Positions 1-10,192 of a stretch of DNA of 64,000 nt are shown one piece after another. Source of the DNA: Neurospora crassa OR74A (taxonomy: Eukaryota > Ascomycota > Sordariomycetes > Sordariales > Sordariaceae); contig NC_026504.1 in assembly GCF_000182925.2 (NCBI RefSeq), positions 3,224,001 to 3,288,000 of the forward strand. The letters are read 5' to 3'. The first letter of the stretch is position 1. Every line of letters starts with the position of its first letter. The notes below the pieces were generated by a model. The model made no database searches. It was not told the DNA's origin and saw nothing but the letters and a program-made list of their open reading frames with translations. Made by a program: the position numbers and the translations under genes.

Positions 1-188
1 CTACTCCCGGAGACTAAGCTAGAACTTGCAATGCCCGGAGGACTCATTGTCCCAACATTCCATCTCTCATCTTGATCATCATTGCACACCTACTACACAA
101 CTAAGTAACCAAAATCATCAACCTCCGTTTCTGTATCTCTGAGCGACATACATATTGCTTCCACAAATATTCCACGAACATTTCCACT
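1..188. other. 5' flank of the PLD-like gene
   Basis: No gene is seen in the first 188 bases. The stretch is C/A-rich with short pyrimidine runs and probably holds promoter and 5' leader of the gene that starts at 189. No clear TATA element was found. Confidence 0.4.
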
Positions 189-2516
189 ATGACCAAATCC
201 AAATTTCCAGATCACATCTCAGATCGTATCCTCGACCTCTGCACATCCTCTGAGACCGTCTCTTCACTCCTCGCAAGAGAACCCAGTCTTTCCCCCAGTG
301 CTGCCTGGGACAAACTATACGGCCGGCATGCTCTAAAGAAGAGGTCTCTAGGGGTCGACGAGGAGGAGAAAGAGGAAGAGGGGAGTTTCAGCGGCAGTGA
401 AGAGGAGGGTAGTAATGGCCAGGGTTCAACAGCTTACTACAAGTCACCACCCACGCCACCTCATTCGCCTCGTTTGGCCCAGGAACACCTTGATCGGGCA
501 GCGAAGTGTGGGAAGTGGGGAGGGAAGAAACCGAGTGAACTATTTTTGCAGGTACTTAATCACTTCCTTTGGCATCATATATGGTTGATGGGATTCACAG
601 GAGACCGCTGACAACTTCTGTGGCAAGATATATCACGACGCACTTTGCACACTGGACGATGATCCCCTCAGGGGTATGGTCAGTCCGCCGCTTTTGGGGA
701 CCTGCGGTACTGTTCCGTTGACGATAATCTCCGTGTACGTGAAGCTGTCAACGCAATCCATCCTATTTCTGGAGCAACGTTTAGCACGTCCTTAAAGCTG
801 TTGATGTTAACTAACCATCGACCTGAAAGCATCCCCGACATAGCCCGCCACATGGCCAACCTGATCTACCGCGCAAAACACGAAATCTTTCTAGCAACAA
901 ACTACTGGCAATCAAGCGTTGCCTCAACCTACCTAACAAACGCCATAAGGGACCTCAACCGACGTCTTGCCTCCGAAGCCCACTTATCTTCTGGCGTAGA
1001 GTCCCAGCCACAAAAGAATAAGATATTTCTCAAAGTCCTCTACGATCGCGGAACCCCCAAACAGCTTCTCTCGCCCCACCAGATCGTTTCTCCAGATACC
1101 TACACCGACGCCTCCACCGTCGGTCTTCCCCATCCAGACGAGATCCCATTTATCGACATGCAAGTGATGAACTATCACATGCCCATCATGGGCACGTTTC
1201 ACGCCAAGTACATGGTGGTGGACAGGCGCGTGGCAGTGTTGCAGAGCAATAACATCCAGGACAACGACAATCTGGAGATGGCGACGCACTTGGAGGGGCC
1301 AGTGGTGGATTCGCTTTGGGATATGGCGATGATTAGTTGGTACAAGCACTTGGAACCTGGGATGCCGTGTGTCAATTCGCCGGCGAGTGAGGCATGGGGG
1401 AGGGAGAAGGAGGTGGAAAAAACTGGGGTGGGCCAGATTGAAAGGAAAGTGGAAGTGAAGAGGCTTGCTGTGACCGAAGAGCCACCCACCACTGGGACGA
1501 CCACTCAACCGACTGTTACTCCCAAGGTTCCCCGACACACAACCGAAGAGCCTCACTATGACGCTTCGATAGCGGCCGAAGTCGCCCGTGTTCAAACCTC
1601 CTTAGCATCTAAACGCGATCCAGGCAGAAGAGTTATCGAAACACACCTACAAGCTGTCACTCGTCTCCTCAACCACACTCGCAACCCCAACTTCACGGCC
1701 GACCCACTTGCCCCGGACCCGGTCACTGACCCAAACAATAAAATGACTCCTTATCTGTTCCTTCCTCATCACCAAGCCTCCATTCAAGAACGAAACCAAC
1801 ACCCCGAGGCAGTACCAATGGCCCTAGTCAACCGCGCCCCTTACGGATTGCCGAACCACTCCTCCGTCTCCAACCCGCAAAATGCCGCCTGGCTTTCTGC
1901 CCTCCGCAACGCCACCCACTCCGTCTTCATCCAGACCCCAACTCTGAACGCCGCTCCTTTGCTCCCCGCCATTCTTGATGCCTGCAACCGCGGCGTCCAA
2001 GTCACTTGCTATGTATGTCTTGGGTACAATGACGCAGGCGAACTGCTTCCTCACCAGAACGGTCACAACGAAATGATTGCACATCAGCTATACTCGTCAC
2101 TCCCACTTGGAACGAGGCAGAATCTGCATTATTACTGGTACGTGGCCAAAGACCAGACCAAACCGCTGGTGCAGTCCAAGGGGTTGAGGAGCTGTCATAT
2201 CAAGTTGATGGTTGTGGATGGGCACGTGGGCATCATGGGGAATGGGAATCAGGACACGCAGAGCTGGTTTCATAGCCAGGAGATTAATGTGATGATTGAT
2301 AGTGAAGAGGTTTGTGGGACGTGGATGAAGGGGATTATGAGGAATCAGAACACGGCGATATACGGGGCGTTGGATAAGGAGAAAGGGATGTGGGTTGATG
2401 CGGAGGGGAAAGAGGCGGATGGGGTTATTGGCGTTGATCCGGGTGGGAGAGTAAAGAGATGGGCTAAAGGGGCGGTGGGTGCGGTGAAGAGGGTTCAGGG
2501 GATTGGAGGGTTTTAG
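189..2516 (+). CDS. Phospholipase D-like protein with two HKD motifs
   Basis: Exons 189-551, 601-734 and 830-2516 join in frame to 727 residues ending in TAG. Intron 1 (49 bp) ends TTCACAG; intron 2 (95 bp) has the branch site CTAAC at 811-815. The joins restore a continuous segment ending TIISV and continuing IPDIARHMANLIYRA. Two PLD catalytic motifs are visible, HAKYMVVDRR in the middle and HIKLMVVDGH near the C-terminus, each followed by the N/Q-rich stretch usual for the superfamily (SNNIQDNDN and NGNQDTQSW). Known PLD enzymes form one active site from both HKD motifs and act on phosphodiesters, as lipid hydrolases, cardiolipin synthase-like enzymes or nucleases. The substrate cannot be told here. 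No signal peptide or membrane segment is evident. The gene converges with the DUF3632-like gene, whose coding end lies 384 bp away. Confidence 0.88.
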
Positions 2517-2900
2517 AGTTGTGATTAGGAAGTATGAGGTGTGTTTTGGGTGACGAGTAGACCTTTTTCTCGTACGGTCGTGGATCAATGGCTGGACATG
2601 GGGTATTGGATTCAGCAAAGTATGCAAAGTTGGTAAATTGCGGGACTGTGTACTAAATTGGAAAAGGAGACAGATTTCTGCTTGGATACCCGCCCTATTC
2701 AATAGAGGAGTCTTTGACTTCAAAGACCTGATGAGACCACACCAAAGGAAAAGCGCACCCTAAAGATTGTGATGAAAACCACAAAGAAAATCAAAACCCG
2801 AAGAGAAAGAGTACAAGACACAGAGGATAACCGAGAAGCTTCAATAGAATCATACTCCTTTCCGAAGCTCCCACAAACGGACAGGATACCACCGCATCCG
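2517..2900. other. Convergent intergenic region, no gene
   Basis: This 384-bp stretch lies between two converging coding ends and probably holds both 3' UTRs. Short ORFs on either strand show no recognisable domain. Confidence 0.5.
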
Positions 2901-4444
2901 TCAATCCAAGACTTCGCTCTTGATGACCAGCTTGCCCTTGGCAACCGCTTCGGTCTTCACGTTGGATTTCTTGCTTGAAGTCGTTTCGCTTCGAAAGGCC
3001 TCTTCTTTGAACACAGTAGCCTCAAGGGTGAGACTAGCAATACCCTCAATCACGTCATCAACAGCGTCATATTCCGAAGTACCGGGAATACCAAGGCGAA
3101 TACCAGCAATACCCCTCGCAATGAGATCCTCGCTAGTCAGATAGCCCCTTACTTCGCTCTTCAATTTCTTTGAAAGGTCACCTCCAACCGTGTTAGGCTC
3201 CGGCGCCCCCATAACTCGGTCCATGGCAGTCTTCGATACCTGCGCATAGTAAACCACCAGCTTTGCTTCCTCTAGGTTGCTGCACTTCTTGATGATATTG
3301 CGGAACGTGGCGTGCCAATACATCCACCGATCCATGTGCATTCCCGACTCCCCTCCGTACATGACACCGGTTGGCGAGCCCAAGTCCCAGATGTAGGACG
3401 AGTTCTTCCCGGACTTGTCACTTGCGGGGTTGTCCCAGTCGAGCGCCTGCTGCCACAAGAGATGCGCAGCAAATTTCATCCACTCCGCGGCCGACGCCAT
3501 GAAGCACTCCTACAGTTCGATGGTGGCCGGGTGAAAATCTTCGAGAGCAGCGCGCAACACCCAAGTAGCGCAGGGAATGATTCTGTGGAGGCCTGTGGCT
3601 GCGGTTCGAGCTTGGAACGAAGAGAAGTTAATCCAGTGCCACATGACTTGTTGATCTCTTTTGTCGCGTGGGTAGGCTGTTGACGGCTCAGATGTCAGTC
3701 GAGTGTCACTCTCGAAGAACATTGTCAGAGTTGAGGTAAGGGGGAACACACGTAGGACAAACTTATTGAGAGAGTCCGAGAAGTACGGCAAGGGCTCCCG
3801 CCATGTGAGACGGCAAAAGGGCTGTAAATATGGCAAGATATGTCAGCAATCGATGAGACGTATGTGAAGAAAAGAACGAAAGGGGAGAAAGACACATAGA
3901 GAGGGGCGCAAGATAAACATGCCAGTGTTTCAGGACCATCGCCTTCGCGAGTCATCCACTCCTTCTTCTCCACCTTCACATCTGCATCGCAGAGGTCTGC
4001 CAGCTTCTTGATGAGGTTCTGGAGTCTCTTTTGGGCAGGATGCCAGTAGGGTATATTCTTCGCGACGTCGAAGAATATGCACCAGAACTCTCGCATCACT
4101 CTTGCGGCTGGGTGCTCCAACTGCATACCGCTGGAAGACAGAGAACGCGTCGTCGTGTCGAACGACATATGGTGTTCTGGCACGGTCTTCCATGGCATCA
4201 GCGCGTTGAGAGCGTTAGCAGTGGCTTGAAGTGACACCACGCGAGGGTGATTTAGATGTGCGATTAAATGCTCCATGACGAGCTCCTGATCGTCTGTGAG
4301 ATTCACATCACGAATCCAGAGGTTTGGGAGGTAGGGATCCTCTTCCTCCAGGGCGGCAAAACTCATGGGATCTGAATCTATGGCCGATTTGTTCGAGATA
4401 ATAGTCGCGCCGCTTGATGAGTGCCTATTTCCGCGTTCCAACAT
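2901..4444 (-). CDS. DUF3632-like fungal protein with an in-frame TAG
   Basis: Exons 4444-3896, 3821-3752 and 3676-2901 keep frame through two introns of 74 and 75 bp; both show CTGAC-like branch sites and CAG acceptors. The frame gives 464 codons, but codon 262 is TAG at 3510-3512. Literal translation stops after 261 residues, in the middle of what looks like one domain: the preceding block (MWHWINFSSFQ, WVLRAALEDF) and the following block (ASAAEWMKFAAHLLW) are both helical, Trp-rich and coding-like. The arrangement resembles the fungal DUF3632 family of unknown function; this assignment is from memory of the family pattern. No splice that removes the TAG keeps frame. The gene may be an edited gene, a recent nonsense allele or two abutting genes; the first two fit the sequence better. 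A second ATG (3500) follows the TAG by nine bases. Confidence 0.55.
3485..3530 (-). other. Candidate A-to-I edited UAG in a hairpin (site 1)
   Basis: The TAG at 3510-3512, read on the minus strand, lies in a 5-nt loop GUAGG closed by ACU/AGU. Around it CCAU pairs with AUGG and CGGCC with GGCCG, with small internal loops. The base before the A is U and the base after is G. Known fungal A-to-I sites favour U at -1 and hairpin loops. The folding was done by hand and no energy was computed. Confidence 0.35.
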
Positions 4445-5035
4445 GCCGACTTGAGATAACGAGTAGGTATAGGAAATTAAATCAGAGATGAGACTGGATA
4501 TAAAGTCAAGGTAGAGGTAGGAGCGCGGTGAACGAGCGATTGTTCTTGGTTACTTGCGAAAATATCTTACTTTCACGACGAGAAGAAGGGAAAGACAGGT
4601 CAGACAGACAAAAAGTGAGAGGAAGGTGAAGGAACAGATCAACCTTGAATTTTTCGCTGCAGCAATTCCTTGTGGGCAATCGGCCAATTGCCTCTTGAGA
4701 ACTGGACCCTAGAGGTAGGTACCAACCTCTATCTATCAAGGTACCCAATATGGTGTAGCACATAAATACTCCTTTCCCATCTACCTTTTTCCAGGTTGCC
4801 AGGACCGACCAACCACTCACAGCATTGCAGACACCTGTGGAGGGATACGTTCGGGTAGGATGACAGGAACCTGAAGCTCTGCATAATCTGGGAAGGCACA
4901 AGCAATCGGAACCGGGCAGTCATCCATTGCTGTTGCTTTGTTCTTTCACTTCTTGTGGTAAACAGAATATTTCCCGCTCAATCCCTCCTTCTTTGAGTCT
5001 TAGTCAAACCACCTGACATACCCATTCCACTTACA
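4445..5035. other. Divergent intergenic region, no gene
   Basis: The region lies between the divergent DUF3632-like and MYND-finger genes and should carry both promoters. Minus-strand ORFs inside it (for example 4506-4901) show no domain and no splice pattern. An ATG at 5036-5038 in a good context (TTACAATG) may be the start of the MYND gene. Confidence 0.4.
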
Positions 5036-5078
5036 ATGTACTCGGTTGTTTCTTCGAGGCAAAGGCTTGCTACAGACG

Positions 5079-7080
5079 ATAATCCAGACATTTCAATATC
5101 TGTCTAAGGTATCCTCTTTTCTCAAACGGCATCCTTTGGAGTATCGGGTGTCTCCCAGGCATACTATCCACATCGTCACCCCAAACTACTCCCGCGAAGA
5201 GCCCAAAGAGCGATAACAAACGAAAACGCAGACCCCTGACATCATCGCCATCGCTTATTGAGGCCGTTGATGCGGATACCCCCAGCAGCGCTTCAAGTGT
5301 ACGAGCCGTCAGAAAGCGTGTCAAGATATCTAGTGAATCTCCCAGGTCTGGAGAGTCGAAAATGGAAGACGAATCCGCACGGGTCTCTGACGACTACGTC
5401 TCGGACACCTCGGTGTCGAAGATCAGCAGCTCTAGCTGCGCTACAGTCACGACCGAGATCTACACTGAGTCGGAGTTTGTCATTGAGATCAAGCACGAGA
5501 TAATACCCGAGGATCCGTTACTCTCTAAAGTCATGAATGTGTGCGTCATGTGCGACAGGCCAGCAACTGTGCCATGTATGTGGTGCGGCCACGAGTCAGA
5601 GATTGGCTGGTGTTCAAGCTCCCATGTTGTGGAATTCGAAGATATACACTCACCCCGGTCACCTCTTTGCCTTGAATTTGCACACGAGTTCAACGACAGC
5701 CAACGCCCGGGTCCTGATTACCGTCGCCTTGTTTACTTTCCAGTCAGAAACCGTACCAATCCAGTCTGCTGTTAGGGTCGGCTCGAAGAAAATGGTGCGT
5801 TTTCATCATCGCTTTTTGTCCACAACCCGGAAATAATTCAATATTGGAATATGTGTGGAGGTCTGGAAGTGTTTGACACCGACTACCAAGTTATCACCCC
5901 GAGAGATGTTCCCGTGACCACGATGAGTAACTTCGTGTATATGGCATCCTATAGTCTGAAGGGTATGTTCGGTGCAGAGGAGATCAATCAATCCCTGGCT
6001 GTCCTAACCAAAGGACTTATCCCCTTTATTCCTGGGACGGCGATTATTGCGGCACTGTCATGGTCTCCTGAAAGAACATCGCCCCTCAATCTCGAGGATG
6101 TCACCGGCCGTGACATTGTATTTGCACTAGACAAATTGAGGCTGGAGAATGTTGGGGTGTGCAACCCTGATCCACGTCGCAATAACCTACCTTCGGTGCC
6201 TGGTATCAAGATCACCGACTTTAGCAACCCATTTCTCGCGCGTGCATTTGGGGCTGATCATGGAATTGAGAGCTTGCAGCCGGTTCAGGTCTTGGAAAGA
6301 GAAATGCGCTATGAAGGGCATGGGAAGATGTTTGGCTGCACCATTCCCTTTCTCCTCGGTTTGCCTTGGATTACGCGTGCCGATAATGACCCTCGGTGGG
6401 CGATAGAAAGGAGGAAAATCGAAAAGCCAATCAATCTCCGCTACCTGAATTTTCAATTCAATGCGGCAGATGAGCGGCGGATCTTGGAAAACATTTGGTT
6501 GTATAACAACGAAGATTGGCAGGCAGCACCGGGTCACTACGGAACCTTCGTTCTCGTACATTTGCTGGGAGTCAAAATCTACCCTTACCACATCTCGGCC
6601 TTATGCGACTATCTTGATTACTGTTTCGAATTCACTATCACTCCGAGCAAGGAAGGGTTTCTTGACTCTTGGCAACAGTGGTGTCAGGCGCATGACGGAG
6701 ATCGGGACAAGTTTATCTCACCTTACGATACTGGCGATCTAGAGGAAGCGGATCGTCTCGACGATGGCTCCAAATCACCAGCCAGGAATTTGTAGGGCGA
6801 ATTTGGTGAATGCCTGATCAAAGATATCGAGGATTGTTCTGCCGTCATATTCGAAGATCTGTGGCCGGTTGTCTTTGGAAATGCATGGGCCGTTGAGGAT
6901 TCGACATGTGGGTCTGCTCCAAGCGACGGTGACGGCGCTTCATTGATGGAACCCCTTGGCAAACCTATTGTGCCATCCATTGAGGACGGATCGTTGCGCG
7001 CCGAATCCCGATCACCACCTGTTTCAAGACGGTCGACTTCCAGTCCGAACCAACTCTCTGATTCCCCCTTGTTGCCGTGA
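5079..7080 (+). CDS. MYND-type zinc-finger protein with two in-frame TAG codons
   Basis: The coding frame is open from about 5079; the true start is unresolved. ATG 5036 would need an intron I could not place, and ATG 5362 (AAAATGG) is the first in-frame one. The N-terminus is Ser-rich with two basic clusters (NKRKRRP, VRKRVKI) that look like nuclear signals. A MYND-like finger follows: CVMC, CMWC, WCSSSH, IH and PLC supply the Cys/His ligands. An intron of 66 bp (5795-5860) keeps frame, although its acceptor, GAG, is unusual. The downstream exon reads about 400 codons to TGA 7078-7080. Two TAG codons interrupt the frame, 5773-5775 just before the intron and 6793-6795 near the end. Coding character continues past both, for example VIFEDLWPVVFGNAW after the second. 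MYND fingers are protein-interaction modules; the partner is unknown. The gene may be mRNA-edited or a young pseudogene. Confidence 0.55.
5765..5790 (+). other. Candidate A-to-I edited UAG in a hairpin (site 2)
   Basis: The TAG at 5773-5775 sits in a 7-nt loop UUAGGGU closed by GCUG pairing with CGGC (three Watson-Crick pairs and one G-U). U is at -1 and G at +1 of the candidate A. Reading UGG instead would place Trp between PVCC and GRLEENG and lead in frame into the splice donor at 5795. The stem is short, so this is the weakest of the three structures. Confidence 0.3.
6786..6806 (+). other. Candidate A-to-I edited UAG in a hairpin (site 3)
   Basis: AAUUUG pairs with CGAAUU (five Watson-Crick pairs and one U-G) around the 5-nt loop UAGGG, so the A of the in-frame TAG 6793-6795 is the second loop base. 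Outside it, CACCA pairs with UGGUG after a 6-nt bulge. This is the best-formed of the three hairpins. The open frame continues 94 codons beyond the TAG. Confidence 0.42.
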
Positions 7081-7909
7081 TAGAGTGATGTTACGGGTCA
7101 TATTCCTCGGCGTTTTGGTTGGTCTGAGCTGGGTATCAAACGGTTCGTGGGATTCGCGCTCTTCGAATAGGATAGCATGCTGTCGAAACATTCTTGTGGT
7201 TCAGTTCAGCATGCAATGTATTATTATGGTAGAAAATACGAGGTATGGATGCACTGAAGATGTTCAATGGACGATGTAAGCGCGGAAAGAAGAGCTTTCT
7301 GTCTGTCTGCACACACAGTCTACCATCATGCGAGCTGTGGAGAGTATCAAGAAACAAGAATTTTAGATATCTTTCTCAGGACGACATCGCCATGGATTTT
7401 CCTGAACTTGAAAACATGCCAAGTTTCCATATATGCTCTGTCCGTAGCCGAAGTGATCGGAAACATATGCTTGGATGCGTGACAAGAGCGTATTCAAGTG
7501 TAATGTACGGACCGTAACGTGTTCGATCCATTCTTATTCTTAACGACCATTTGCCAGCCGAGATTTGAGCGCACCGGGATACAGCCGGGGCGGGCCGGGC
7601 CGTGGTGGGGCCGTGCAATAACGTGGAATTGGAGCACGCAAGCCGAAAAGATGCCGAACGGGTCAGGCATGAAGGACCTTGTAACCGATGACAGATGAAG
7701 TATAGATGGCTGATTTCGCAGGGCCAGCTATATAGGATTTGTCATTCTCTCTAGGTATCATCTTGACTTGAAAGCGGTGGAACGGTTGAAACCACCATCT
7801 TCGCTGTCTTGCCCCCCTTCTTTACAATGTCAGCATAGGGAGGCTACACTGCACCGGGGCGAGCACAGAATATAGTTTCATGATTTGAACAAGTTACTAA
7901 CAATTCAAA
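7081..7909. other. Intergenic region, no gene
   Basis: The region runs from the end of the MYND gene frame to tRNA-Ala. Small overlapping ORFs on both strands (7245-7517, 7376-7618) have no domain. A G/C-rich patch (GGGCGGGCCGGGCC) lies near 7590. Nothing else was recognised. Confidence 0.4.
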
Positions 7910-7996
7910 GGGCTATTGGTCTAGGGGTATGATTTTCGCTTCGCATTGTGCAATGCGCCTTGTGAAAGGTCACCGGTTCAAATCCGGTATAGTCCA
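7910..7996 (+). tRNA. tRNA-Ala(CGC) with a 15-nt intron
   Basis: The acceptor stem GGGCTAT pairs with ATAGTCC and contains a G3-U70 wobble, the known alanine identity element, and the discriminator is A. The T arm ACCGG-TTCAAAT-CCGGT is perfect. The anticodon stem TTCGC/GTGAA encloses TT-CGC-A, an intron of 15 nt, then T. The anticodon and its 3' flank (CGCATTG) pair perfectly with CAATGCG in the intron, the usual pre-tRNA anticodon-intron helix. The D-arm and body look like fungal tRNA-Pro, so a Pro origin is possible. T-rich sequence (TTGTTTTTG) follows and probably ends Pol III transcription. Confidence 0.8.
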
Positions 7997-8284
7997 TTGT
8001 TTTTGCTCCTCCTTGCTTCTTTTTTTTTCATTGCGAATATCTCCTTCTGCAATCATAATCCCACACCTCTTTTTAGTATGTGAAGATGTGACAGACAGAG
8101 GATGATGGGTGTCGGCGATGCTAGGGTTGTATACTGACGGGGAGATGCATGTCACGGCGGGGTATTTATGAACACTGGTATAAGTCTTGAAATTGTTCCC
8201 AAAACATTTCGAAAATTTCACAAATACTATGCTACTCATCGCATCCAGGATTCTCTCGCAATTCTAGTTACATATATTGTTGAC

Positions 8285-9520
8285 TCAAGCTGCGTACTGT
8301 CTCAAGGCCGGCTCTCTCAACAATTTGGTAGGGAAAGCACCCATCCTGGCGCCCGCAGTGGCAAGGAGTCCCTCCGTCTTTGCTCTGTCTGTGAGCTGCA
8401 ACCCTGGCGCGACCACATTCGAGCAGGCCCTGAACATCTGCGACCTGATTCTGCTTAGGCTCGCGGGCCCTCCATTCTTCAGCGCGTCGAGCGTCATTGC
8501 CGCAACGAGCGGGTGCGCCATCAAGGTCGAGTGGCCATATTGCCCACCGCCAACCGATAGTCCGCAGACCGTTTGCACCTCCACGTTCGTCACGCCCTTG
8601 TTGCGCGCGTCTCCCATCCTCGCCGACGCCGTCAAGCCGGCTTGCGGCTGGACAACCTCGTCAGTGAGACGTGACCAGAACGAGGTGGTGGGCACCTGCG
8701 CGTCTCCGCCGCCCGCCGCCCTGAGGGTGTTGATCAAGTTTGAGCTGTACAACTGCTGGAGCACCGACGGCGGGCAGGGCGCTCCCGCCTTGGCAACTTT
8801 CCCGAAGTTGCCCGCGCACAGCCCATACGCCAACATGGTCCCGTGGAAATCCGGGCTGACGGAGATCAGCTGGCGCACCTTTGGGGCGGTGCTCGGCCAG
8901 TAGGTCAACACCCACTGCGTGGCCAGATTACCCTGGGACCAGCCGATCACGTTCAAGTCACGGTCGTCACCGATGAGCGCCTTGACGTAGCTGATGGCGT
9001 AGGCGATGTACTCGGCGTTTGACTGTACGTCGTCCAGCATGGCGTTAGGCACGTTGACCCAGACGGCGTCGGCGGCGCCGGCATTGGTGATGACTTTGAG
9101 CAGGTTGTCGGCGAAGGATTCGTGGCCGTAGGCTCCGGTTCCGGGGACGAAGAGGACTACTTGGCGGTTGGTGGACGAGTTGAAGCCTGAGGGCAGGTAG
9201 ATGGCGGAGCGGAGCTTCGCCTCGGGGATGGTGAAGGCGGGATCCGCATCTGAGGACCGAGGGTAGCCAACCCCTGGGACGTCTGGGTTCTGGTTGTTGA
9301 AGCTGTCGCGAGGGTCGGTAGGAGCGACTAGGGGTGACTGGCGAACGACCTTGTTCCAGACGACGCCGGCGTCGTGTAACTCGTCCCTGTGAGAAAGCTC
9401 TCCGATAGCCCGGACACTTTCGTGGTGCACCGGTTCGGATGTTGTGGGGAGGCCCAAAGCGAGTTGAGCGAACAAAGTGATGGTGCTGAGGAGCACCGCA
9501 GGACTGGAGGTAAAGATCAT
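8285..9520 (-). CDS. Secreted CalB-like lipase (alpha/beta hydrolase)
   Basis: A single exon encodes 411 residues. The N-terminus is a signal peptide (hydrophobic core about residues 8-22, likely cleavage near ALGLP), so the enzyme should be secreted. The hydrolase core starts with VLFVPGTGAYG (oxyanion-loop region). The nucleophile elbow is GWSQGN; Candida antarctica lipase B has a closely similar TWSQGG. A His in QYGHSTLMAHPL is a good catalytic His candidate, with an Asp between the two. The length is somewhat above CalB because of a linker of about 60 residues after the signal peptide. It probably hydrolyses esters or triglycerides outside the cell. It lies between tRNA genes, transcribed opposite to tRNA-Ala. 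Confidence 0.85.
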   Translation of the reverse strand: MIFTSSPAVLLSTITLFAQLALGLPTTSEPVHHESVRAIGELSHRDELHDAGVVWNKVVRQSPLVAPTDPRDSFNNQNPDVPGVGYPRSSDADPAFTIPEAKLRSAIYLPSGFNSSTNRQVVLFVPGTGAYGHESFADNLLKVITNAGAADAVWVNVPNAMLDDVQSNAEYIAYAISYVKALIGDDRDLNVIGWSQGNLATQWVLTYWPSTAPKVRQLISVSPDFHGTMLAYGLCAGNFGKVAKAGAPCPPSVLQQLYSSNLINTLRAAGGGDAQVPTTSFWSRLTDEVVQPQAGLTASARMGDARNKGVTNVEVQTVCGLSVGGGQYGHSTLMAHPLVAAMTLDALKNGGPASLSRIRSQMFRACSNVVAPGLQLTDRAKTEGLLATAGARMGAFPTKLLREPALRQYAA

Positions 9521-9617
9521 ATTCTATAAGCTCGTCGACCCTGGGGGTCTCGTAAGCTGCGAATTGAGAATGACTTATCGAGCTTAGGTCTGGCGACTAG
9601 ACTGAGGAGAGCACCAG

Positions 9618-9626
9618 ATTATATAT
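9618..9626 (-). promoter_or_regulatory. TATA-like element upstream of the lipase
   Basis: The sequence ATTATATAT lies about 100 bp upstream of the lipase ATG on its coding strand, in a leader with no other AT-rich run. The distance fits a TATA box with a short 5' UTR. Confidence 0.45.
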
Positions 9627-10168
9627 CAGTGTCTCGAGTCCCCAGGTCCTGGGATCCCCAAACGTCCTAGTGGCCGTATCCCGGGCTAGCTTGCGAGCTG
9701 TAAATCTCAACTGGCAATGGCATCGATCCCTCCTCCTTTTCCTTTCTTCTGTCGATGGGGAATTATACATTACAGCCGCGGTCTAGCACTTGGCACTCTC
9801 CGCATGGAGAAGGGGTGAGGTACACAATCGGTGAGGATTCCAGCAACAATGACCTCATGCGTGTGAATCCCTTCCCATTCTCGAAACCATTCACACCGGA
9901 ACCTGACATACCCCTTGGGGTTCCGGAGTATCTAGGCTGGTGCTCTTCCCACACCGTCCGGCAAGTTGCGAAATTAAAGAGACGCTAACCGTGATCTAAA
10001 AAGTCTGGGGAAGGTTGCAGTCGCAAGCCATGCCCACTTGAAGAATAAGTGATCATCCCTCGTTCCCCACCAGCCTCGTGGATGAAGAAATCCAGAACCG
10101 AAGATCCCACAAGTGCACGGTCAGCCAAGATCGCAACACGAGCTGAAACCCCAAGCCTGCCGAGGTCT

Positions 10169-10192
10169 GCAGAAAGAGAGAGAGAGAGAGAG
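10169..10192. repeat. (GA)n microsatellite
   Basis: About ten GA units occur in an intergenic position with no gene consequence visible. Confidence 0.8.

Noticed and set aside
3440-3515. Splicing out the TAG at 3510-3512 via a GTAGGA donor
   Set aside because: Nearby AG acceptors do not restore the reading frame, and the removed part would include the conserved-looking WMKFAAHLLW block.
5760-5870. One-base frameshift or GTTAGG donor as the explanation of the TAG at 5773
   Set aside because: The unshifted frame already continues through an in-phase GTGCGT donor, so neither is needed; only cDNA can decide.
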